Below are positions 8,090 to 14,025 of a DNA stretch of 14,025 bases, one piece after another. The notes under the pieces were generated by a model, which was not told the origin of the DNA, did not search any database, and worked only from the letters and a program-made list of their open reading frames with translations. The DNA comes from Bacteroidota bacterium (GTDB lineage Bacteria; Bacteroidota; Rhodothermia; Rhodothermales; UBA10348). The stretch spans positions 1-14,025 of the forward strand of contig JAHEEH010000010.1 in assembly GCA_024640835.1 (NCBI GenBank), written 5' to 3'. The translations under genes were made by a program, and so were the position numbers. Positions within the stretch are counted from its first letter, which is position 1. Each line of letters opens with the position of its first letter.

Positions 8090-9394
8090 ATGGAAGACCC
8101 TGATCGCACGTACGATCCCACGACGCAGCTCATCCACGGCCGCATGCGGTCGGATGCGTGGGAATACGGGCACCACCTGGTGCCGCCCATCTCGACCTCG
8201 ACCACCTTCCGCCTGGACTCCACCCTCCGCGGGGCGACGGGCTTCCAGGAGTACGGACATCCGGAGGTCCCCGATCATCACATCTACATCTACGACCGCC
8301 TCAGGGAGCCGAACAAGGACATGCTAGAGGAACGGCTTGCGGTCGCCGAAGGAGGGGAGATCGCGGTCACGTATGCGACGGGCATGGCGGCGATTTCGGC
8401 CGCCCTGGGCGTGCTGACCCGGGCCGGGGACCACGTTCTGACGCACCGGGCGATGTACGGATGCACGCATTCGCTTCTCCATCGCTGGTATCCGCGGATG
8501 AACGTGGACGTGTCGGATGCGGACCTGCGTGACGTGGCGGCCGCCATGGAGCAGGTCCGCCCGGAGACGCGGGTCGTCTACCTGGAAACGCCGGCCAACC
8601 CGACGATGGACATCATCGATCTGGCGAACCTGGCGGCGGAGCTGCGCCTCGTCAATGCCGGCCGCCGCGAGGAGGAGCGGATATGGATGGTCGTGGACAA
8701 CACGTTTTCCACCCCGTTCTGCCAGCGCCCTATCGAGCACGGCGCGGACTTCGTGGTCCACAGCCTGACCAAGGGGCTGAGCGGTTTCGGGACGGACATG
8801 GGGGGCGTGGTCATCGGCCCGCGGACCCACCACACCGACCTGCTCATGTACCGGAAGGACTTCGGCGGCGTGTTGTCGTCCCGGGCGGCGTGGGCCGTCC
8901 TGGCGTACGGTCTCCCGAGCCTGGCCGTCCGCGTCCGGCACGCCCAGGAAACGGCCGGCCAGATCGCCCGATACCTGGAGGACCATCCCATGGTCTCCCG
9001 TGTCGCCTACCCGGGCCTGCCTTCGTTCGAGGGTCACGCGGTCGCCCGGCGCCAGATGCGGGACTACGACGGCCACTTCGCCCCGGGAACGCTGATCTAC
9101 TTCGAGCTCGTCGGCGCCACGCCGGCGGAGAGGCAGCAGGCCGGAGCGCGGTTCATCAACCACCTGGCGGGGAACGCCTACACGGTGACGCTCGCGGTGA
9201 GTCTCGGAAACGTCCGCACGCTGGTCGAGCATCCGTCGTCCATGACCCATGCGCCGATCCCGCCGGAGGACCAGGTGCGGGCGGGCATCGACCCGTCCGG
9301 CATCCGCCTGGCGATAGGGCTCGAGGCGGTGGCCGATCTCAGGCACGACCTCGAGGCCGCGCTCGAGGCGTCAAGACACGCCGTGCCGGTCTGA
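8090..9394 (+). CDS. PLP-dependent Cys/Met metabolism enzyme, probably methionine gamma-lyase
   Basis: This enzyme belongs to the cystathionine gamma-synthase/lyase family of PLP fold type I. Methionine gamma-lyase would turn methionine into methanethiol, ammonia and 2-oxobutyrate in the cytoplasm. Visible sites are Tyr68-x-Arg70 (phosphate binding from the partner subunit), Tyr123-Gly-Cys125, ETPANPT (166-172), Asp203 in VVDNTF and Lys228 in HSLTKGLSGFG as the Schiff-base lysine. RKDFGG (255-260) and RLAIGLE near the C-terminus follow. Tyr-Gly-Cys and Lys-Asp match the residues that mark methionine gamma-lyase (Cys116, Lys240 and Asp241 in P. putida). At 434 residues it is longer than the usual 390-400, with a longer N-terminal part and a charged insert at about 189-198. 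The usual NPT after Tyr-x-Arg is EPN here. Cystathionine gamma-lyase or synthase activity remains possible. The ATG at 8090 lacks a clear ribosome binding site; coupling to the upstream Lrp gene is likely. Confidence 0.82.
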   Translation: MEDPDRTYDPTTQLIHGRMRSDAWEYGHHLVPPISTSTTFRLDSTLRGATGFQEYGHPEVPDHHIYIYDRLREPNKDMLEERLAVAEGGEIAVTYATGMAAISAALGVLTRAGDHVLTHRAMYGCTHSLLHRWYPRMNVDVSDADLRDVAAAMEQVRPETRVVYLETPANPTMDIIDLANLAAELRLVNAGRREEERIWMVVDNTFSTPFCQRPIEHGADFVVHSLTKGLSGFGTDMGGVVIGPRTHHTDLLMYRKDFGGVLSSRAAWAVLAYGLPSLAVRVRHAQETAGQIARYLEDHPMVSRVAYPGLPSFEGHAVARRQMRDYDGHFAPGTLIYFELVGATPAERQQAGARFINHLAGNAYTVTLAVSLGNVRTLVEHPSSMTHAPIPPEDQVRAGIDPSGIRLAIGLEAVADLRHDLEAALEASRHAVPV

Positions 9395-9402
9395 CCGGTC
9401 AG
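9391..9402. repeat. 12-base palindrome made from two convergent stop codons
   Basis: CTGACCGGTCAG is a perfect palindrome. It contains the TGA of the lyase gene (9392-9394) and the TGA of the amidohydrolase gene read from the other strand (9401-9399), only four bases apart. There is no room for a separate terminator between the two genes. Confidence 0.6.
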
Positions 9403-11105
9403 TCCGAGCCGGGATCGCGGCGGTACAGGACTCGGCCTCCCACGATCGTCACGTCCGCGCGGGCGGACGGAATCTCCTCCTCCGGGACGGAGAGGATGTC
9501 GACCGACAGGATCGTGACGTCGGCGAGCTTGCCGGGCGTCAGGGATCCCTTCAGGTTCTCCTCGAAGGCGGCGTAGGCGTTCAGGATCGTGTAGGATCGC
9601 AGCGCCTCCATGCGGGTCATCGCCTGGTCGGGGAAGTAGAGGGATCCGTCCCTGGTCCGCCGTGAGACGGTCGAGTAGAACGAGGCAACGGGGTCCACGT
9701 CCTCCACGGGGGCATCGGTTCCGTTCGTCACGACCGCTCCGGTATCCATGAGGCTCCGCCACACGTGGGAACCCTCGCGCGCCCGCTTTTCCCCGAGCTT
9801 GGCGAAGACCCAGGGACCGTCGGACGTGGCATGAACGCCCTGCATCGCCGCGATCACGCCGAGGCGCGCGAAACGTGGAATGTCGTCTGGATGCAAGTGC
9901 TGGGCATGCTCGATGCGCCAGCGCCGGTCCAGGGAATCCGGTCCGCCGAACGCGTTCTCGTACACGTCGAGCACTTCGCGGTTGGCGCGGTCACCGATCG
10001 CATGCACGTTGAGCTGGAAGCCATGCTCGAGTGCGATTCGGGCCGTACGGGCGATGTAGGCCGGATCGGTGGTGTTGAGGCCGCTCGATTCCGGCTTGTC
10101 GGCATACGGCTCGAGGAGCCACGCGCCGTGGGAGCCGAGGGCTCCGTCGATGGACCGCTTGATCGACCGGACGGTCAGGTGCTGATCGGCGTATCCGTCC
10201 AGCCGGAACTCGTCAATCCGCTGCTCGAGGGCGTCGTTGCCCTCAGCGAGCATCGCGTACAGGCGCACGGGCAGGTTTCCCTCGTCGGCCAGCGCCCTGT
10301 AGAGATCCACCGTCTCGAAGCCGACGCCCGCGTCCTGGAAGGAGGTGATCCCCTTCGAGAGCGCCTCCTCCGCGGCAAGACGGGCCTGGTCACGGCGCTC
10401 CTGCGCCACTTCCTCGGCGGTCCGGTTCATTTCCGATGTGGCCCGGGCGCGGCCTACGAGGTCCTCGGCGTTCTCGCGGAGCAGGCCGGTCGGCTCCCCG
10501 CGGGCGTCGCGTACGATTTCTCCACCCGCCGGATCGGGCGTCTCGGCGCTGATGCCCCCGAGCCGCATCGCCTCGGCGTTCACGAACGTGGCATGGCCGG
10601 ACGCGTGACCGAGCTCCACCGGGTTCTCGGGAGAGACCGCGCTCAGTGAATGGTGCGTCGGCACGCCGTCCACCGAACCCTCCGGAGTCGAGTCCCACTT
10701 CTCCTGGTGCCATCCGCGCCCCAGGATCCACTCGCCCGGCTCGGCTTCCGCCGCCGCCTCACCCACCTGCTGTACGATGTCGTTCCAGGAGCGGGCCTTC
10801 GTGAGGTCCAGCACCATCTTCATCCGCCCGACCCCCATGAAATGCCCGTGGCCCTCGATGAAGCCGGGAATGACCAGGCGGCCCCCCGCGTCCAGGACCT
10901 CGGTTTCGGGTCCGACGAGGGGTGCGAGGTCCGCACTGTCCCCGACGGCGGCGATCGTCGAACCCCGGATGGCGAGCCAGGTGGCCTCCGGGAGGTCGTC
11001 GTCCACCGTCACGATCCGGCCGTTCCGGATGACGAGCGTGGCCGGGTCGGCCGCCGGTGCGCAGGCGGCGATGCCGAGCAGAAGAACGAGAAGCAGGTTT
11101 CGCAT
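9399..11105 (-). CDS. Exported YtcJ-like amidohydrolase, predicted lipoprotein
   Basis: Amidohydrolases of this type (amidohydrolase_3, YtcJ-like) hydrolyse amide or similar bonds using metal ions in a TIM barrel. The 568-residue protein begins with a lipoprotein signal: R2, a leucine-rich run and lipobox GIAAC with Cys15. It therefore probably acts in the periplasm or on the outer membrane. The N-terminal beta-sandwich starts at [13 protein letters not shown]. Metal ligands follow in order: His86 and His88 in EGHGH, His368 in [10 protein letters not shown], His400 in RIEHAQ and Asp464 in NGTDAPVE. The motif SIDGALGS (318-325) is also typical. The C-terminal [12 protein letters not shown] closes the sandwich. 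It is the last gene of a minus-strand operon, starting two bases after the LOG gene stop. The substrate is unknown. Export and linkage to a TRAP binding protein suggest it could release a small acid for uptake. Confidence 0.92.
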   Translation of the reverse strand: MRNLLLVLLLGIAACAPAADPATLVIRNGRIVTVDDDLPEATWLAIRGSTIAAVGDSADLAPLVGPETEVLDAGGRLVIPGFIEGHGHFMGVGRMKMVLDLTKARSWNDIVQQVGEAAAEAEPGEWILGRGWHQEKWDSTPEGSVDGVPTHHSLSAVSPENPVELGHASGHATFVNAEAMRLGGISAETPDPAGGEIVRDARGEPTGLLRENAEDLVGRARATSEMNRTAEEVAQERRDQARLAAEEALSKGITSFQDAGVGFETVDLYRALADEGNLPVRLYAMLAEGNDALEQRIDEFRLDGYADQHLTVRSIKRSIDGALGSHGAWLLEPYADKPESSGLNTTDPAYIARTARIALEHGFQLNVHAIGDRANREVLDVYENAFGGPDSLDRRWRIEHAQHLHPDDIPRFARLGVIAAMQGVHATSDGPWVFAKLGEKRAREGSHVWRSLMDTGAVVTNGTDAPVEDVDPVASFYSTVSRRTRDGSLYFPDQAMTRMEALRSYTILNAYAAFEENLKGSLTPGKLADVTILSVDILSVPEEEIPSARADVTIVGGRVLYRRDPGSD

Positions 11106-11107
11106 GG

Positions 11108-11653
11108 TTACAGTCCGGCCTTGAGGGCCAGTATGGCGGTTTCGGAGTCGTCGACGACGATGAAAAGGGACCGGGTCTCGGCCATGAAGCCGATCTCGGT
11201 CGACTCTTCCATGAAGGCGAGCAGGGGATCGAAGTAGTGGCGCGTGTTCACGACGACGATCGGCTTGTCGTGGTAGTCGAGCTGCCGCAGCGTCACGATC
11301 TCCAGGAATTCCTCCAGGGTCCCCAGGCCGCCCGGAAGGACGACGAAACCGTCGGCCCGCGCGAAGATCTCCCGCTTTCGATCGGACAGGTCGGCCGTCA
11401 CGTGGAGCTCGTCGGCCACGGTGTAGGCCACGCCCTCACGGTCGCGGAGCGACGTGGGGATGTAGCCGGCCACGTGTCCCCCGTGTGCATGGACTGCCCG
11501 GGCGAGAACGCCCATCAGCCCGACGTCCCCTCCGCCGTACACCAGCTCGAACCGGTTCTCGGCGAGAAGCCGGCCGAGGGCCTCGGCCTCCTCGGAATAG
11601 GCTTCGGGGATGCGACGGCTGGCTCCGCAGAAGACGGCGATGCTCGTGGCCAT
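11108..11653 (-). CDS. LOG-family protein (nucleoside monophosphate phosphoribohydrolase type)
   Basis: LOG-family Rossmann proteins (TIGR00730 type) cleave the N-glycosidic bond of nucleoside 5'-monophosphates. Some release cytokinins, while bacterial relatives act on AMP or other nucleotides. The 181-residue protein shows AVFCGAS (6-12), YGGGDVGLMG (39-48) and the catalytic PGGLGTLEE (107-115) with Glu115. The Arg-Lys pair is at 92-93. The common M-H-x-R-K form is changed here to L-S-D-R-K, so the histidine is replaced by serine, as happens in some relatives. Length is normal and no signal peptide is present. The ATG at 11653 lies seven bases after the binding-protein stop, and its own stop is two bases from the amidohydrolase start, which places it firmly in the operon. 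Why a cytoplasmic nucleotide hydrolase sits between two exported proteins is unclear. Confidence 0.92.
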   Translation of the reverse strand: MATSIAVFCGASRRIPEAYSEEAEALGRLLAENRFELVYGGGDVGLMGVLARAVHAHGGHVAGYIPTSLRDREGVAYTVADELHVTADLSDRKREIFARADGFVVLPGGLGTLEEFLEIVTLRQLDYHDKPIVVVNTRHYFDPLLAFMEESTEIGFMAETRSLFIVVDDSETAILALKAGL

Positions 11654-11660
11654 TCCGGGA

Positions 11661-12767
11661 TCAGCCTCGACTGGAGTGATAGGCGGACATGGTCCATTCC
11701 GCCGTTCTGAGCCATTCGCTGCTCGCGTCGCGCCAGCCCATGTACGATTCCATGATCCGGCGATAGGCAGGGTCGGACGCCTCCTCCTGCATGATCTCGA
11801 CGCTGATGCGGTCGGCGGCCTGCATGATATCGTCGGAGAAGCGTCGCAGCTGGGTCCCTGCGGCGAGGAGTCGCCGCAGGGCCGGCGGATTCCCGGCGTC
11901 GTACCGTGCCATCATGTCGACGTTCGCCTCCGCCGCGGCGGCCTCCAGGGCCGCGCGGTACTCCGACGGAAGTCCGTCCCAGGCTCCTCGGTTCACATAG
12001 AAGGACAGGTTCGGCCCGGGCTCCCACCATCCCGGATAGTAGTAGTACGGCGCCACCCTGTGGAAGCCGAGCTTCTCGTCGTCGTACGGTCCGGACCATT
12101 CGGTGGCGTCGATCGCGCCACGCTCGAGCGCCGGGTAGATGTCGCCGCCGGCCAGCACCTGCACGGTAGCGCCCAGGCGGTCCATCACGCGCCCGCCGAA
12201 ACCGGGAATCCGCATCTTGAGACCCCGGATGTCGGAGAGTCCCGATATTTCGCGCCTGAACCACCCGCCCATCTGGGCCCCGGTGTTTCCCCCCGGCAGG
12301 TTGACGACGTTGAAGTCGGCGAAGAGGCCGCGCATGAGGTCGAATCCCTCGCCGTGGTAGAGCCAGGCGTTGAGCTGGCGGGCATTCAGACCGAAGGGCA
12401 CCGTGCAGTCGAAGGCGAGGGCGGGGTTGTGCCCCACGAAGTAGTAGCTGGCCGAGTGCCCCATGTTGACGGTGCCGCGCTGGACGGAGTCGAGTACCTG
12501 GTCGTAGGGAACGAGTTCGCCCGCGGGAAACACCCGGATCGAGAACCGTCCGTCCGTGAGGGCCGCGACCCGGCGTGCGAGCACTTCGGCCGCCCCGTAG
12601 ATCGTGTCCAGGGATCGCGGGAAGCTGGAGACGAGGCGCCAGGAGATCCTGGGGCGGGTCACCACGCCGGGCGCACCGGCGTCCTCGGCAGCTCCTCCGC
12701 AGCCCGCGGCCAGTGCACCGCCGGCCGCCAACGCCGACCCTTTCCGGATGAATGCTCTCCGTTTCAT
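11661..12767 (-). CDS. takP: TRAP transporter solute-binding protein, TakP type (2-oxo acid or similar)
   Basis: The solute-binding protein captures a carboxylate outside the inner membrane and delivers it to DctQ-DctM. The N-terminus combines a twin-arginine motif (KRRAFIRK, 2-9), a hydrophobic segment and a lipobox-like LAAGC with Cys23. Export by Tat and lipid anchoring are both likely. The mature part follows Rhodobacter TakP closely: SSFPRSLDTIYGAAE, SASYYFVGHNPA, VPFGLNARQLNAW, NTGAQMGGWFRRE (161-173), GLKMRI (182-187), GGDIYPALERGAIDATEW (207-224) and GPYDDEKLGF. TakP binds 2-oxo acids through a cation at this pocket, and the related Thermus protein TTHA0766 binds lactate with calcium. 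The 368-residue length is normal. The ATG at 12767 has only a weak ribosome binding site. This is the first gene of the operon with LOG and the amidohydrolase; its membrane partners are probably those at 4323-6172. Confidence 0.93.
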   Translation of the reverse strand: MKRRAFIRKGSALAAGGALAAGCGGAAEDAGAPGVVTRPRISWRLVSSFPRSLDTIYGAAEVLARRVAALTDGRFSIRVFPAGELVPYDQVLDSVQRGTVNMGHSASYYFVGHNPALAFDCTVPFGLNARQLNAWLYHGEGFDLMRGLFADFNVVNLPGGNTGAQMGGWFRREISGLSDIRGLKMRIPGFGGRVMDRLGATVQVLAGGDIYPALERGAIDATEWSGPYDDEKLGFHRVAPYYYYPGWWEPGPNLSFYVNRGAWDGLPSEYRAALEAAAAEANVDMMARYDAGNPPALRRLLAAGTQLRRFSDDIMQAADRISVEIMQEEASDPAYRRIMESYMGWRDASSEWLRTAEWTMSAYHSSRG

Positions 12768-12993
12768 GGCTCATCGGATGGAGTGTCCGGGAAGGTTAGT
12801 CGGGCAGATGTCGGAGTGCAACCGCCATCATGCGTACCGGTCCTGTCTGGTCGCCGGTTCGCCGCGCCGCGCCCCTCGAGTGTTGCATCACAGAGTGGAA
12901 TCCCTGTTATTCAGTGATCAGTCTCGACGAGCGTTATCAGAATTGATTCGATTCGTCGACACCGGCTCAGGATCACGCTACCCCCACAGAGCC
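12768..12993. other. Divergent intergenic region before the FG-GAP protein gene
   Basis: This 226-base gap separates the minus-strand TRAP operon from the plus-strand repeat-protein gene. It is locally less GC-rich at 12880-12960. A short inverted repeat, TCGACGA (12924-12930) and TCGTCGA (12953-12959), could be an operator or chance. No convincing promoter hexamers and no RNA gene were found. Confidence 0.35.
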
Positions 12994-14025
12994 ATGTACC
13001 ATCTCTACAGGAATTACTGTCTTCTTTCCATACTGATCATTGTCTCGTTTCAATCGGGACTTGCCGTCGCCCAGGAGGCCACGTTCGGACCCATCGCGGT
13101 CTATCCGGTCGACGGCTCATCGTTCGACGTAGCGAGCGTCGATCTGAATGAGGACGGAGCGCCGGACCTGGTCGTGTCTTCTCCGGCGGTCGGCGGTGTC
13201 ACCGTGCTTCTGAACGACGGCGACGGCACGTTCGGCGCCTCCCAGCTATACCCCGTCACCGATTTCGCAACCAGCGTGGCGGTAGGTGATTTCAACGAGG
13301 ATGGCCATTCGGACGTAGTGGCGGTATCGGACATCTCGCAACTGTTCCTGCTCACCGGAGCGGGAAACGGCACGCTGAATCCTCCCACAGTGGCCAACGA
13401 ACCCACCTACACGGGCACGGCTGTGGACCTGGAGGTGGCGGATTTCAATGGCGACAGTCACCTGGACGTGGCCGCTCTGGGCGGGGTATGGATGCTGATA
13501 TTTTCCGGGAACGGGGAGGGCCAGTTCTCGCGGACCGAGGTCCTGCAGATCACGTCTCTTGCGATCGACCAGGGTGGTCTGGTGGTTGGCGACATGAACG
13601 GGGATGCGTTTCCGGACGTGTGCTTCAGCACGGGGGCAAATGAGATTGGCGTACTTCTCAATGACGGGTCCGGGAGTTTCGTGGAGTCCGACAGGGAGAT
13701 TCTCCTGCACGAGGGATTTGATCTCACGGGCGCGGACTTTGACGGAGACGGTGACATGGACCTGGCCGCCTCCGGAGCAGCCGTTGTGGATATCATGTCC
13801 AACGATGGATTCGGAAATCTCGTGCAACCCCCGGTTGGTTCCGTGGAGATGACGTCGGTCGGATTCACGATTACCGCATCCGATCTCAATATGGACGGGT
13901 TCGTTGACCTCGTTCCGACTGCCGCGGGAGCCGGCTTCCAGCCGCTCTACGGCGACGGTTCCGGGGGATTCACCGCCGGACAGATCGTCTCGATGGGGCT
14001 GCCGTCCCCATTCCAGATTCTCACC
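12994..14025 (+). CDS. Secreted FG-GAP/VCBS repeat protein, 3' end beyond the window
   Basis: The frame stays open from the ATG at 12994 to the window edge, giving 344 residues with no stop. Residues 1-26 form a signal peptide with likely cleavage after Ala-Val-Ala and before Gln27. The rest is a regular series of FG-GAP/VCBS repeats, each with a calcium-loop-like D-x-[ND]-x-D-x-x-x-D motif. They begin at residues 50 (DLNEDGAPD), 99 (DFNEDGHSD), 150 (DFNGDSHLD), 200 (DMNGDAFPD), 248 (DFDGDGDMD) and 297 (DLNMDGFVD). The spacing of 48-51 residues fits blades of a beta-propeller, as in integrin-like extracellular proteins. Such proteins often bind ligands or surfaces, or carry extra domains at the C-terminus that cannot be seen here. 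No ribosome binding site is evident, but the signal peptide supports this start. The function is unknown. Confidence 0.88.
   Translation, partial: MYHLYRNYCLLSILIIVSFQSGLAVAQEATFGPIAVYPVDGSSFDVASVDLNEDGAPDLVVSSPAVGGVTVLLNDGDGTFGASQLYPVTDFATSVAVGDFNEDGHSDVVAVSDISQLFLLTGAGNGTLNPPTVANEPTYTGTAVDLEVADFNGDSHLDVAALGGVWMLIFSGNGEGQFSRTEVLQITSLAIDQGGLVVGDMNGDAFPDVCFSTGANEIGVLLNDGSGSFVESDREILLHEGFDLTGADFDGDGDMDLAASGAAVVDIMSNDGFGNLVQPPVGSVEMTSVGFTITASDLNMDGFVDLVPTAAGAGFQPLYGDGSGGFTAGQIVSMGLPSPFQILT

Noticed and set aside
11515..12774. Open frame of 419 codons on the minus strand, longer than the TRAP binding protein itself
   Set aside because: It is an out-of-frame shadow of the binding protein and LOG genes, rich in Arg, Gly and Pro and with no motifs. 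The shorter frame matches TakP along its whole length.
12924..12959. Inverted repeat TCGACGA/TCGTCGA as an operator
   Set aside because: Seven-base arms separated by 22 bases are easily found by chance in GC-rich DNA. There is no second copy near other genes.

Overview
This GC-rich, densely coded window looks chromosomal and comes from a diderm (Gram-negative-type) bacterium. It encodes two predicted lipoproteins, a Tat-type lipoprotein signal, a TRAP transporter and a type II (GltA-like) citrate synthase. Third codon positions are strongly G/C. The phylum cannot be fixed by eye; a Gemmatimonadota-like or similar environmental lineage would fit, but this is a weak inference. I see no rRNA, tRNA, CRISPR array, insertion sequence, integrase or phage gene.

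Layout. Positions 1-1121 (minus) hold citrate synthase, cut at its C-terminus by the window edge. Diverging from it on the plus strand are a uracil-DNA glycosylase superfamily protein (1356-2027) and the replication-fork ATPase RarA (2083-3486). A small lipoprotein of unknown function follows (3636-4187). Next are the two membrane subunits of a TRAP transporter, DctQ and DctM (4323-6172), joined by an ATGA overlap. Converging on them from the minus strand is an overlapping pair, a DinB-fold protein and a small serine hydrolase (7427 down to 6242). The plus strand then carries an Lrp/AsnC regulator (7604-8077) and a methionine gamma-lyase-like PLP enzyme (8090-9394), 12 bases apart. Converging on that pair is a compact minus-strand operon (12767 down to 9399): a TakP-type TRAP solute-binding protein, a LOG-family nucleotide hydrolase and an exported YtcJ-like amidohydrolase. 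The right edge (12994-14025, plus) holds the start of a secreted FG-GAP/VCBS repeat protein that runs out of the window.

How the genes may work together. The solute-binding protein closely resembles TakP, which binds 2-oxo acids through a cation. The DctQ and DctM proteins resemble those that normally partner TakP. All three TRAP parts are therefore present, but they lie on opposite strands with about 5.5 kb between them. In that gap sit an Lrp-family regulator and a methionine gamma-lyase-like enzyme, whose expected products are 2-oxobutyrate, methanethiol and ammonia. A link between sulfur amino acid breakdown and 2-oxo acid transport is an attractive inference, but nothing in the sequence proves it. 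The UDG and RarA genes form a separate genome-maintenance pair. No clearly new multi-gene system is evident. The best leads are the split TRAP locus, the UDG with mixed-family motifs, the TRAP/LOG/amidohydrolase operon and the unplaced small lipoprotein.
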